Positions 1 to 8,518 of a stretch of DNA of 64,000 bases are shown here, piece by piece; within the stretch, counting starts at the first letter, position 1; each line of letters begins with the position of its first letter. Position numbers and translations under genes: made by a program. The stretch is from assembly GCA_964421755.1 (NCBI GenBank), contig CAYQYP010000368.1, positions 1 through 64,000 on the forward strand. Direction: 5' to 3'. A model generated the notes under the pieces. The model saw nothing but the letters and a program-made list of their open reading frames with translations. It was not told the origin of the DNA and did not search any database. The stretch comes from CAVUUN01 sp964421755 (GTDB lineage: Bacteria; Acidobacteriota; UBA6911; RPQK01).

Positions 1-304
1 GTACAAACACGGAGAGCCCCCAAAGGGCTCCCAAAACGCTCAAAAATGAAAAATGGATGATAGCAAACAGGATCGCGAATATCAACACCAGCCGGGCCAG
101 ATACTTGGCTACGACTGGCCCGACGCGGCGCTTGTCGCCGGACCTGAGGAGCAGGTCCACGCCCGCACTCAGCCAGTGCATGTTCAAGAAGGCCAAAAGG
201 CCACCGAGCATCACGGAAAGGCCAATCTGCCAGCCAAACATGATCAGACCTGCCAGGATTGAGCAGAGCAGCAGGATCACCGCGTTCCGGTAGATTCTGG
301 TCAT
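1..304 (-). CDS. atpI: ATP synthase subunit I, AtpI family (3' end outside window)
   Basis: My own translation of the minus strand from an ATG at 304 gives 101 codons without a stop, running off the window edge. It begins MTRIYRNAVILLL, with hydrophobic stretches at about residues 8-24 and 27-45, a GWQIGLSVMLGGLLAFLNM segment, a basic stretch (LLRSGDKRR) and two further hydrophobic helices. This is the pattern of the ATP-synthase I chain, a small four-helix membrane protein that precedes the F0 genes and assists c-ring assembly or ion supply. Its ATG overlaps the TGA of the upstream AtpZ-like gene (TGATG). F0 genes (atpB onward) are therefore expected just beyond coordinate 1. Family assignment is inferred from topology and context. 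Confidence 0.7.
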   Translation of the reverse strand, partial: MTRIYRNAVILLLCSILAGLIMFGWQIGLSVMLGGLLAFLNMHWLSAGVDLLLRSGDKRRVGPVVAKYLARLVLIFAILFAIIHFSFLSVLGALWGLSVFV

Positions 305-534
305 CATTTGCGCATCAGGAGCCGAAAAACCTCGACGAATCCGGCGACCGTGCCCATCAGGACCAGAACGAGCGTCAACCACGGATACGTCTCGAGCTTT
401 CCGTCGAGCCAACGACCGAGAAAGTATCCTCCAACCACCGTCGAGGGGAGCAGGAAAATGATCGAGGTGTATCGCGCCAGCAACGCATAAGTGCGGCGAC
501 GCTCGGTGTTCGGCTCCATCGGGGTCTGCGCCAT
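304..534 (-). CDS. AtpZ/AtpI-type small membrane protein of the ATP synthase locus
   Basis: A 76-residue protein starting MAQTPMEPNTERRRTYALLARYTSII. It has two hydrophobic helices flanking a short loop (VGGYFLGRWLDGKLET), then a C-terminal helix ending in LLMRK. The double-helix hairpin with GYFLGRWLD is characteristic of the AtpZ/ATPase_gene1 family, found at the head of F1F0 operons and linked to Mg2+ or ion handling and F0 assembly. An open frame extends upstream to 657, but that part runs through a long inverted repeat and has no family similarity, so the ATG at 534 was chosen. The stop overlaps the next gene's start, so the two are translationally coupled. Confidence 0.75.
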   Translation of the reverse strand: MAQTPMEPNTERRRTYALLARYTSIIFLLPSTVVGGYFLGRWLDGKLETYPWLTLVLVLMGTVAGFVEVFRLLMRK

Positions 535-590
535 ACCTGCCCACATTCTATGTTTACGCTGTGCAGGTGCGATAGCCCTTGGGGGTCGCT

Positions 591-737
591 GAGCGGTACA
601 GAACCGCAAACGCAGCGTTTTCTGCGGAGTGCGCGGATTGTAACCGTAAGCAACCAAGCCCGGAGCCAGGCAGGGTGCTTACGGTTACAATCCGCGCACT
701 CCGCAGAAAACGCTGCGTTTGCGGTTCTGTACCGCTC
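591..737. repeat. Long perfect inverted repeat, 62-bp arms, 23-nt spacer
   Basis: Positions 591-652 are the exact reverse complement of 676-737; the spacer is 653-675. Each arm contains smaller palindromes (for example AAACGCAGCGTTT). It fills most of the gap between the nuoN stop (794) and the AtpZ-like start (534), both on the minus strand. It therefore lies at the 3' end of the nuo operon and ahead of the atp operon. It can form a cruciform or a very stable RNA hairpin, and transcription termination or 3'-end protection is a reasonable inference. No T-run follows it. Confidence 0.9.
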
Positions 738-793
738 GACGACCTGATCACCAACCAGCCGTGCACGGCTTCCATCTGAAAGAACGTCTCGTG

Positions 794-2335
794 CTAGATG
801 AGCCCCATGCTGGCAACACGGGCAAGGCGGATAAAGGGCTCTGGGTAAACGCCAATCAGGACCGTGAAGATCGCGGTGATGGCGAGCGCGACCGTCACTC
901 CGGTCGAAAAACTTAGCGGGGCCGGAATGAAGTCCTTCTGCATGAACATCGCCATGACGATCCGGAAGTAGTAGTAGAGCGACACCACCGCGTTCAGGAC
1001 GCCGACCACTGCCACTACGGCCATCAGGAGCGCGAACGGCTGACCCGGGGTCAGCGCAACTTGAATTATCGCTGAAAAGACGAAGTACTTGGCAAGGAAG
1101 CCAGACAACGGAGGTATTCCTGCCAGCGAAAGCAGAAAAATCAGCATGACCACTGCGACCCACGGTCGCTTGAAGAACAGCCCGCTGAAATCGTCGACCT
1201 GTTCACCGGCAATATCTTCCCTGCGCAGCAGGATCACGACCGTCCAGATCCCCAGGTTCATGAACGTATAGGCGAGCAGGTAGACGGCCGCCGAAGTGAC
1301 GCCGTACTCGGTCCCGGCTACGAGTCCCATCAGCACAAAGCCCGCGTGGGATATGCTCGAGTAGGCAAGCATCCGCTTGACGTTTTGCTGGGTAAGGGCC
1401 GAAATGTTCCCCCAGGTCATTGTCACCATGGCGATTACGGCAAGAATCGGGATGTAGATGTCTCTCACCTGCGCGAAGATGACGCCGAAGATGCGGAAGA
1501 AGACTGCAAACGCCGCCGCCTTGACTGCGACCGACATGAAAGCGGTCACCGCAGTCGGCGCGCCTTCGTAAGCGTCCGGCGCCCACATGTGGAACGGAGC
1601 GGCCGCGATCTTAAAACAGAGCCCGGCCAGGATCATGATCATGGCAATCGTGACCAGGGCGTTATTTCCGGTGGTCGCGATTTCGGCCCCGATCCGGTTG
1701 AAGTTCGTGGTCCCGGACAGGCCGTAAAGCAGCGACATGCCGTAGAGCATGACCGCCGTTGAAAAGGAGCCGAGCAGGAAATACTTCATGGACGCCTCGT
1801 TGGACCTGCGCTGAAAACGCAGGAAGCCAACCAGGACATAAATCGAAATGGACATCAGCTCCAAGGCGACGAACACGGTAATCAGGTCCGTCGCACCCGC
1901 CATGAACATCATGCCGGAGATCGCAAAAAGAATCAGAGCGTAGTATTCCGCGTGCTGCTCTTTCTCGACATCCAGATAGTTGTACGAAATGAAAACCGCG
2001 ATGAAGCCAGCCACGAGGAAAAGCACGTCGAAATACAGGGCGAATGGATCGAGCGTGATCATGTCGAAGAACGCCGGCCGTTCGCCGCTGCGCAGCAGGT
2101 AGAGGTGAATCGACGACATCGTCAACCCGAGAAGCGCGAACCACGCAGCCATCTGCTTCCCGTGGAAGGCGAGGGTAATCCCTCCGAGCTTTCCCTTAAT
2201 CCGGTAGTCCGGGAAAAGAAAATCGGCGAACAAAATGCCGAGGCCCCAGCAAATGAGCTGAAGCTGCGGGCCGATCGCCGTGAGATTGTCCCGGAAGAAG
2301 CCCATCAGATCGCCAACCTGAGCCGTCTCAACCAT
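794..2335 (-). CDS. nuoN: NADH-quinone oxidoreductase subunit N
   Basis: 513 residues, usual length for NuoN, one of the three antiporter-like membrane subunits of complex I that carry out proton translocation. About 14 hydrophobic helices are visible. The segment LCFKIAAAPFHMWAPDAYEGAPTAVTAFMSV holds the family's conserved lysine in the broken helix and the HMWAPDAYEGAP signature. It is the last gene of the nuoA-N transcript and starts 3 nt after the nuoM stop. The start lies within VETAQVGDLMGFF, so the exact methionine is slightly uncertain. A long inverted repeat follows the stop. Confidence 0.95.
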   Translation of the reverse strand: MVETAQVGDLMGFFRDNLTAIGPQLQLICWGLGILFADFLFPDYRIKGKLGGITLAFHGKQMAAWFALLGLTMSSIHLYLLRSGERPAFFDMITLDPFALYFDVLFLVAGFIAVFISYNYLDVEKEQHAEYYALILFAISGMMFMAGATDLITVFVALELMSISIYVLVGFLRFQRRSNEASMKYFLLGSFSTAVMLYGMSLLYGLSGTTNFNRIGAEIATTGNNALVTIAMIMILAGLCFKIAAAPFHMWAPDAYEGAPTAVTAFMSVAVKAAAFAVFFRIFGVIFAQVRDIYIPILAVIAMVTMTWGNISALTQQNVKRMLAYSSISHAGFVLMGLVAGTEYGVTSAAVYLLAYTFMNLGIWTVVILLRREDIAGEQVDDFSGLFFKRPWVAVVMLIFLLSLAGIPPLSGFLAKYFVFSAIIQVALTPGQPFALLMAVVAVVGVLNAVVSLYYYFRIVMAMFMQKDFIPAPLSFSTGVTVALAITAIFTVLIGVYPEPFIRLARVASMGLI

Positions 2336-2338
2336 ACG

Positions 2339-3895
2339 CTACTCCTTCAGGTCCGCGCGCAAAGGTATCGGTGCGAACTCGCCCGGACGAACCTTTTCGA
2401 CCAGCTGGTTGACCGGCTCATCGAGGTATTGAAGGAACGTCTTCGGATAAATACCGATCCAGAAGGCCAGGATGATCAGCGGAACAAACGTGGCGATCTC
2501 GCGCCAGTTCAGGTCGAGCAGCTTCTGGTTCTCAGGGTTCTCGATTTTGCCGAACATGACGCGCTGGTATAGCCACAGCATGTAAGCGGCGCCGAGGACA
2601 ATACCGGTGGCACCGAAGATCGCCCAGAGGCGATATGTGGGGTCGGCAAAGACTCCCTGAAGGATCATGAACTCGCCGATGAATCCATTCAGGACAGGCA
2701 TCCCGATCGAGGAGAGCGTCATGATCAGGAAGACCGTCGCGTAGACCGGCATGACGTGCGAAAGGCCGCCGAAATCGGCGATCAGCCGGGTATGCCGCCG
2801 CTCGTAGATGATGCCGACGATCAAGAACAGTGCGCCGGTTGAGATGCCGTGATTGATCATCTGCAGGATGCCGCCCTGCAGGGCAATCGGAGTAACGATG
2901 AAGACTCCAAGCATGCAGAAGCCGAGGTGACTCACCGAGGAGTAAGCGATCAGCTTCTTCATGTCCTTTTGCATCATGGCAACAAGGGCGCCGTAAATGA
3001 TTCCGACGACCGACAGGCCCAGCAGCCAAGGCAAAAAGTCCATGGTGGCCTTGGGCAGGATGGGGAGACTAAAGCGGACGAAACCGTACGTTCCCATCTT
3101 CAGCAGAACGCCGGCCAGAATGACCGACCCGGCGGTGGGCGCCTCGACGTGTGCGTCAGGCAACCAGGTATGGAACGGGAACATCGGCACTTTGATCGCG
3201 AAGCCGATGAAGAAGGCGCCGAAGATCCAGTGTTGCAGGCCTGAAGGAACATTCAGCTGCTGGAAGGCCAGGACGTCAAAGGACCAGATCCCGGTGACCT
3301 GGTGATGATAGAAGTAGAGGGCCAGGATGCCGAGCAGCAGGAGCACCGAGCCGACCAGCGTGTACAGGAAGAATTTGATGGCCGCGTACAGTTTCCTCGG
3401 GCCGCCCCAGACGCCGATGATGAAATACATCGGGACCAGCATCACTTCCCAGAAAACGTAAAACAGGAAGAAATCCAGGGCCATGAAAACGCCCATCATT
3501 CCGACCTGCAAGAGCAGGAAGTAGATGTAGTATTCGCGAATCCGCTCCTTGATCGCAGACCACGACGATAGAATCGAGATGGTTCCCAGGAGCGTCGTCA
3601 ATAGAATCAGCAAGAGGCTGATGCCGTCGATCCCCATGTAGAACTGAGCCCCGATCGAATCGATCCAGCTGGCGCGGACGACATAGCGCATGCCCGTCTC
3701 AGCGATGTACCGGGAGTCGTTGAAATAGAGGATCAGTGGAATGGAGATCACGAAATCGATGAAGGCGACGATGTTGGCGATCCACCTGATCGAGTTGTCG
3801 CTCCGTTCCCCTTTGGGCCAAAACAGGATCAGCAGGACCCCAGCCAGGGGGAAGAAGCAGACGAGAAGAAGAATGTTCTTCAGGAAAAAGTCCAT
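2339..3895 (-). CDS. nuoM: NADH-quinone oxidoreductase subunit M
   Basis: 518 residues with the multi-helix antiporter fold of NuoM. The signatures MFPFHTWLPDAHVEAPTAGS and KKLIAYSSVSHLGF are present, including the charged residues of the proton channel. It lies between nuoL and nuoN with a gap of 3 bases on each side, so it is clearly co-transcribed. It starts MDFFLKNILLLVCFFPLAG, a normal N-terminus for the family. Nothing is missing or fused. Confidence 0.96.
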   Translation of the reverse strand: MDFFLKNILLLVCFFPLAGVLLILFWPKGERSDNSIRWIANIVAFIDFVISIPLILYFNDSRYIAETGMRYVVRASWIDSIGAQFYMGIDGISLLLILLTTLLGTISILSSWSAIKERIREYYIYFLLLQVGMMGVFMALDFFLFYVFWEVMLVPMYFIIGVWGGPRKLYAAIKFFLYTLVGSVLLLLGILALYFYHHQVTGIWSFDVLAFQQLNVPSGLQHWIFGAFFIGFAIKVPMFPFHTWLPDAHVEAPTAGSVILAGVLLKMGTYGFVRFSLPILPKATMDFLPWLLGLSVVGIIYGALVAMMQKDMKKLIAYSSVSHLGFCMLGVFIVTPIALQGGILQMINHGISTGALFLIVGIIYERRHTRLIADFGGLSHVMPVYATVFLIMTLSSIGMPVLNGFIGEFMILQGVFADPTYRLWAIFGATGIVLGAAYMLWLYQRVMFGKIENPENQKLLDLNWREIATFVPLIILAFWIGIYPKTFLQYLDEPVNQLVEKVRPGEFAPIPLRADLKE

Positions 3896-3898
3896 GGC

Positions 3899-5974
3899 TT
3901 AAGCTCCCATGTACAGGTAAAAGCCGATGACAAGGATGACTCCGAGCACGAAGAAAAGCGCATAGCGCTGGACCAGGCCGGTCTGCAGCCTCCGGATCGT
4001 TCCACTCGCAAACCTCATGAACTCGGCAACTATATTGACCAGTCGATCGACGATATGAATGTCGGCCTGTCCCGAAAGCCAGGCGGTGATTTTGGTGGCG
4101 ACCGCGCTTCCATTGACAAGGCCGTCGACTACCCTCTGATCAAACGCATTCAACCCGTTTCCCAGGTCTTTAGCGCGATTCACGAAAAGAGCGTCGTACA
4201 GCTCGTCGATGTAGTATTTGCTGTAGACCACCTTGTGAATTCCACCGAAGCGCGCCAGGAGCCGCGCCGGCAAGTCCTGGCGGCGGATGAAGAAGAAATA
4301 GGCCATGTAGATACCAATGCCGGCGATGAAAATCGATACGGCCGTGATCATCAGCTCCACCGCATGACCCCCGTGTTCGGCGGCAGCGTGCGCGGCCGCC
4401 GGAACGGCAGCCGTCTCCAGCGCAGGTTCGAGGAAATGCTCGAAAACATTCGTCCCCAGCCAGGCGGGAAGGCCCAGGTACCCAGCCAGACCCGCCCCGA
4501 TCGCGAGCACGATCAGGGGGATCGTCATGACACGAGGCGATTCGTGGACATGGTGAGCGGTGTGCGAGTCCATGCGTTCGGAGCCATGGAACGTCAGGAA
4601 CATCAACCTGAACATGTAAAACGCCGTCATTCCAGCCACGGTGACTCCAACCAGCCATATCAGAGTACGTCCCTGCGGATTGCTGAACGCCCGCCAGAGG
4701 ATTTCATCCTTGGAAAAGAATCCCGCCAGGCCCGGAACGCCGGCAATGGCGAGTGTTCCGACCCACATGGTCGCGGCGGTCACGGGCAGGTACTTCTTCA
4801 GGCCGCCCATCTTCCGCATGTCCTGCTCGTGGTGCATTGCGTGGATGACACTGCCGGAGCCAAGGAACAGGAGAGCTTTGAAAAACGCGTGGGTCGCCAG
4901 GTGGAAGATTCCTGCTGCCACGGCGCCGACGCCCAGCGCCGTGAACATGTATCCGAGCTGGCTGACCGTCGAGTATGCCAGGACCTTCTTGATATCGGTT
5001 TGAAATAGAGCAATCGTGGCCGCGACCAGGGCCGTAAAAATTCCGATGCCCGCCACAATGAGCATGACATCCGGGGTGCGGCTGTAGACTGCGCTCGAGC
5101 GGCCAACCATGTATACGCCGGCCGTCACCATGGTCGCAGCATGGATCAGGGCGCTCACGGGTGTCGGGCCTTCCATCGCGTCGGGAAGCCAGACGTACAG
5201 TGGGACCTGAGCGCTCTTACCCGTCGCTCCAACAAACAGCAGGATGGCGATCCAGCTGAGAATCCCCCAGGTGGCCTCGGGTCCGGGCGAGAAAGCGACG
5301 ATTCTCTCGAAGACCTCGGTAAAGTCCAGTGTCCCGAACCAGGTGAAGAGGAACATCATCCCGACCAGGAAGCCGAAATCGCCGATCCGGTTGACGACGA
5401 ACGCTTTTTTGGCCGCGTCGCCCGCGCTCTTCTTCTCCGTGTAATAGCCGATCAGCAGATACGAGCACAGACCCACACCCTCCCAGCCTACGAACATCAG
5501 CAGATAATTGTTCGCGAGGACCAGGGTGAGCATCATGAACATGAACAGGTTCATGAACGCAAAGAACCGGTAGAATCCCGACTCCTCGTACATGTAACCG
5601 ATCGAATAGACGTGAATCAGGAAACCGACCCCTGTGACCACAAGAATCATCACTGCGGACAGGGGATCAAGCTGCATACCCCAACTGACCGTCAGCTTCA
5701 CCAGGCCTGCGGTAACCGTCTGGAACGCCAGGCCCGGGATCCACTCGAAGAGCGTTACCTCCACGATTCGGTGGTGAAGATCGCGCTGGAGCAGTTCGAC
5801 GAAACACCCGACCGAAAGCACGAGGGCCAGGAACACGCTCCCGCACCCCACCCAATAGACAAAGGGTTTTGAGAGCCTCGTTCCGGTCAGGTGAAGCTTC
5901 AGCAACCCGCCGAGTCCGTTGACCACGAACCCGAGGAATGGGAGCAGAGGAATTAGCCAGATGTACGTCAGCAT
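3899..5974 (-). CDS. nuoL: NADH-quinone oxidoreductase subunit L
   Basis: 691 residues, the largest antiporter-like subunit of complex I, with the long C-terminal lateral helix region expected of NuoL. The segment AQVPLYVWLPDAMEGPTPVSALIHAATMV is the family signature, and KKVLAYSTVSQLGYM follows. A hydrophilic loop rich in His (SHTAHHVHESP, then AAAHAAAEHGGHA) lies before the C-terminal helices. It is the first gene after a 142-base repeat-containing gap that separates it from nuoK. No strong ribosome binding site is seen; TTATAGGAAA lies about 17-25 bases upstream. Confidence 0.96.
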   Translation of the reverse strand: MLTYIWLIPLLPFLGFVVNGLGGLLKLHLTGTRLSKPFVYWVGCGSVFLALVLSVGCFVELLQRDLHHRIVEVTLFEWIPGLAFQTVTAGLVKLTVSWGMQLDPLSAVMILVVTGVGFLIHVYSIGYMYEESGFYRFFAFMNLFMFMMLTLVLANNYLLMFVGWEGVGLCSYLLIGYYTEKKSAGDAAKKAFVVNRIGDFGFLVGMMFLFTWFGTLDFTEVFERIVAFSPGPEATWGILSWIAILLFVGATGKSAQVPLYVWLPDAMEGPTPVSALIHAATMVTAGVYMVGRSSAVYSRTPDVMLIVAGIGIFTALVAATIALFQTDIKKVLAYSTVSQLGYMFTALGVGAVAAGIFHLATHAFFKALLFLGSGSVIHAMHHEQDMRKMGGLKKYLPVTAATMWVGTLAIAGVPGLAGFFSKDEILWRAFSNPQGRTLIWLVGVTVAGMTAFYMFRLMFLTFHGSERMDSHTAHHVHESPRVMTIPLIVLAIGAGLAGYLGLPAWLGTNVFEHFLEPALETAAVPAAAHAAAEHGGHAVELMITAVSIFIAGIGIYMAYFFFIRRQDLPARLLARFGGIHKVVYSKYYIDELYDALFVNRAKDLGNGLNAFDQRVVDGLVNGSAVATKITAWLSGQADIHIVDRLVNIVAEFMRFASGTIRRLQTGLVQRYALFFVLGVILVIGFYLYMGA

Positions 5975-6001
5975 TGAATTTGTCCGATTTTCCTATAACA
6001 A

Positions 6002-6110
6002 CTGATCAGCAGCTGACCAACTGATTAGCTGACCAGCTGACCAGTTGAGCGACTCGCCGGCTGAACGACAGATCCCCTCGGTCAGTGGTCAGTTGTCAGT
6101 CGTCAGTTGC
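6002..6110. repeat. Short-unit degenerate repeats between nuoK and nuoL
   Basis: About 6002-6048 consists of 7-8 base units built on CTGACCAG and CTGATTAG. About 6081-6110 consists of 7-base units of the CAGTTGT / CAGTCGT type. This is the only gap over 120 bases inside the otherwise tightly packed nuoI-N segment. Similar tracts occur elsewhere in the window (22564-22625, 32221-32300, 44566-44592). Confidence 0.75.
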
Positions 6111-6116
6111 TTTTCC

Positions 6117-6431
6117 CTACCATTTCATCAAGTCGATCTCGTCGGCGTTGACCGTTTCCTTGTTCCGGAACAATGAAATGACTATGCCCAGCCCTACGGC
6201 TGCCTCGGCCGCGGCAACAGTTATGACGAAGACGGCGAAAACCTGCCCGCCAACTTTTTGGAGCTGATCGGAGAATGCGATCAAGTTGATGTTGACGGAA
6301 TTCAACATCAGCTCGATCGACATCATCATGATGATGACGTTCCTGCGCATCAGGAATCCGATCAGTCCGATCGTGAAAACCAGGCTGCTCAACACGAGGT
6401 AATGGGTTGGTCCGATCATCGCTATGTCCAC
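6117..6431 (-). CDS. nuoK: NADH-quinone oxidoreductase subunit K
   Basis: 104 residues with three transmembrane helices, the normal size for NuoK. MIGPTHYLVLSSLVFTIGLIGFLMRRNVI and MSIELMLNSVNINLIAF are family hallmarks, including the membrane glutamate (SIELMLNSVN) needed for proton translocation. It begins immediately after nuoJ (6432). An earlier in-frame Met (MDIAMIGP) is used as the called start; starting at the second Met is equally possible. Confidence 0.96.
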   Translation of the reverse strand: MDIAMIGPTHYLVLSSLVFTIGLIGFLMRRNVIIMMMSIELMLNSVNINLIAFSDQLQKVGGQVFAVFVITVAAAEAAVGLGIVISLFRNKETVNADEIDLMKW

Positions 6432-6941
6432 TCAGATATTCTTCTTTGCCAGGACCACCGCGCCAACGATCGCGACCAACAACAGCACCGATGCGATCTC
6501 AAATGGCAGGAGATAAGTTGTATACAGGACAGTGCCAACCGATTCGGTGTTCATGGTCGGCGCCTGTGCAATCAGCGAGGGATCGGCCTGGACCTCAAAG
6601 ATCCGGCCGCCGGTTACGAGCAGAAAGAGCAGTTGCGCAGCCAACACGATCCCCACGACGAGCGCGGTCTTCCATTGCCGGTTGAGGAAGGCCTGGCGAA
6701 CCGTTTCACGAACGCTGACCAGCATGATCACGAACAGAAACAGGACCATGATGCCGCCCACGTAAACCAGGACCTGGACCGCGGCCACGAACTCGGCTTC
6801 CATCAGGAGAAACAGGCCGGCAATCCCAAGCAGGGCTGAGATCAGGTACACGGCACTGCGAACCGGGTTATGTGCGGCAACGGTCATGACCGCGAAAACC
6901 ACCACGAGTGCCGCCTGCGCATAGAACAGAAAGGTTTCCAT
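6432..6941 (-). CDS. nuoJ: NADH-quinone oxidoreductase subunit J
   Basis: 169 residues with five hydrophobic helices, as in NuoJ. The conserved stretch NPVRSAVYLISALLGIAGLFLLMEAEFVAAVQVLVYVGGIMVLFLFVIML contains the pi-bulge helix of TM3. The start at 6941 (METFLFYAQ) lies 2 bases after the nuoI stop. The longer open frame to 6980 would run back into nuoI and is rejected. Part of the nuo operon and directly followed by nuoK. Confidence 0.96.
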   Translation of the reverse strand: METFLFYAQAALVVVFAVMTVAAHNPVRSAVYLISALLGIAGLFLLMEAEFVAAVQVLVYVGGIMVLFLFVIMLVSVRETVRQAFLNRQWKTALVVGIVLAAQLLFLLVTGGRIFEVQADPSLIAQAPTMNTESVGTVLYTTYLLPFEIASVLLLVAIVGAVVLAKKNI

Positions 6942-6943
6942 GG

Positions 6944-7405
6944 TCACTTGTAGTCCTTGTGGTCCGGGATACGGCGCCACCCTTTTTCCAGCCGCGTCCT
7001 GTCCCAGAGCATGCTCGCGCGATCGTAGGTCGCCAGCTCAAAGTCCTGGGTCAGCTCGATCGCATTGGTGGGGCACACCTCCTGGCAGAGTCCGCAGAAC
7101 AGGCATCGGGAAGTGTCGTAGGTATAGTGCGTCAACACCTTCTTCTTGCTCTCGGGGTCACGAACAGACCCGACAACGATCAGGTCCTCGGGACACACTT
7201 CGGCGCAGAGATCGCAGGCTATGCAGAGCGTTTCCCCGGTCTCCGGGTCGTTGTTAAGTCGCGGAGCGCCCCGATAGCGTTCGGCGAGCTTGACTTTGAC
7301 CGTCGGGTACTGCTCGGTATAGGCCTTCGTATACGTATATCGGAAGGTCAGCGCGAGACCCTTCAGGATGTCGATCAGCAAAGCCTTACGCAAAAAGTTG
7401 ATCAT
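6944..7405 (-). CDS. nuoI: NADH-quinone oxidoreductase subunit I, 2x[4Fe-4S]
   Basis: 153 residues. Two ferredoxin-type clusters are visible: CIACDLCAEVCP (Cys61, 64, 67, 71) and CLFCGLCQEVCP (Cys101, 104, 107, 111). These bind the N6a and N6b clusters that pass electrons toward NuoB. The ATG at 7405 is preferred to an upstream TTG (7414) because an AGAGGTGG ribosome binding site lies about 9 bases before it. It sits between nuoH and nuoJ. Without NuoEFG in the locus, its electron donor in this organism is not defined by the window. Confidence 0.96.
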   Translation of the reverse strand: MINFLRKALLIDILKGLALTFRYTYTKAYTEQYPTVKVKLAERYRGAPRLNNDPETGETLCIACDLCAEVCPEDLIVVGSVRDPESKKKVLTHYTYDTSRCLFCGLCQEVCPTNAIELTQDFELATYDRASMLWDRTRLEKGWRRIPDHKDYK

Positions 7406-7423
7406 TCGAATCAACCACCTCTT

Positions 7424-8518
7424 CTAAACCAGAAGCAATATGGCAGCGGTCACCATCAAGTTCGCCAAGGCGAGCGGAAGGAAAACCTTCCAGCCATATT
7501 GCATCAATTGGTCAAACCGGAGGCGGGGCAGCGTACCCCGAATCCAGATGAAAATGTAAAGAAACACGAAGACCTTGGCCATGAACCAGATGAACCCGGG
7601 GACAAGGTCCAGAAACCCCAGCCAGGCGACGTTGGGGAACGGGCGAAGCCACCCGCCCCAGAACAGAATCGTCGCCATGGCGGAGATGGTGATCATGTTG
7701 GTGTACTCGGCCAGGAAATAAATCGCGAACCGGAAGCCGCTGTATTCGGTGTGAAAGCCTCCCACCAGCTCGCTTTCAGCCTCGGGCAGATCGAATGGAT
7801 TGCGATTCGTTTCGGCAAGCCCGCAGACGAAGAAAAGAACGAAGGCCACCGGCTGCAGAAAGACGTACCACACCCCTGACTCTTGCTGCTTTTGGACGAT
7901 TTCCACCAGGCTCAACGTCTGCGGAATCAAGAGGACGCTCAGAACGGTGAACCCCAGTGCCACTTCATAGCTGACCATCTGGGCCGATGACCTTAAGGCG
8001 CCCAGCAGAGGGTACTTGCTGTTTGAAGCCCAGCCGCCCAGGATGATGCCCAGAATCCCGACCGACGAGACGGACAGGACGAGCAGAACGCCGATGTTGA
8101 TGTCCGCTACGAACCCCCCGGTGGCCACAGTGGATTTCACCACGTTTTCAACGGCGGCTTGCGACAGGAAGAAAGGCAGCACCCAACGGAGCAGGTTCTC
8201 GAACGCCTGCGGCGGACCGAACGGTATAACCGAAAAAACCAAAAGCGCCGGAATGAATGAGATCAGAGGCGCGATTGAGTAAATGAGCGCGTCCGCGCGC
8301 AGGGGAATGATGTCTTCCTTGATCACAAACTTGAGTCCGTCGGCGATCGGCTGCAGCAGACCATGCCAGCCGACGCGCATGGGCCCCAGGCGGACCTGGA
8401 TGTGGCCCAGCACTTTTCTTTCCATGTAAGTCAGGTAGGCAACGCCGAGCAGGACTACGCCCGCAACTATGCCGATCTTGATGAACGGGATGATCACGTA
8501 CGTCAGCACTGTTTCCAT
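7424..8518 (-). CDS. nuoH: NADH-quinone oxidoreductase subunit H
   Basis: 364 residues with eight or more helices, a typical NuoH, which forms the quinone-access tunnel. AYLTYMERKVLGHIQVRLGPMRVG near the N-terminus and AETNRNPFDLPEAESELVGGFHTEYSG are diagnostic, the latter containing the acidic quinone-channel loop. The ATG at 8518 overlaps the nuoD stop (TGATG). A GTG at 8521 immediately before it is an alternative start adding one residue. Confidence 0.96.
   Translation of the reverse strand: METVLTYVIIPFIKIGIVAGVVLLGVAYLTYMERKVLGHIQVRLGPMRVGWHGLLQPIADGLKFVIKEDIIPLRADALIYSIAPLISFIPALLVFSVIPFGPPQAFENLLRWVLPFFLSQAAVENVVKSTVATGGFVADINIGVLLVLSVSSVGILGIILGGWASNSKYPLLGALRSSAQMVSYEVALGFTVLSVLLIPQTLSLVEIVQKQQESGVWYVFLQPVAFVLFFVCGLAETNRNPFDLPEAESELVGGFHTEYSGFRFAIYFLAEYTNMITISAMATILFWGGWLRPFPNVAWLGFLDLVPGFIWFMAKVFVFLYIFIWIRGTLPRLRFDQLMQYGWKVFLPLALANLMVTAAILLLV

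Noticed and set aside
375..1163. 262-codon open frame antisense to nuoN and across the inverted repeat
   Set aside because: It runs through the 62-bp repeat and opposes nuoN in a shifted frame; its Arg/Gly/Pro composition is typical of a shadow frame.
4055..5008. 317-codon plus-strand frame opposite nuoL
   Set aside because: Antisense to a conserved subunit; rich in Arg, His, Gln, without any domain or ribosome binding site.
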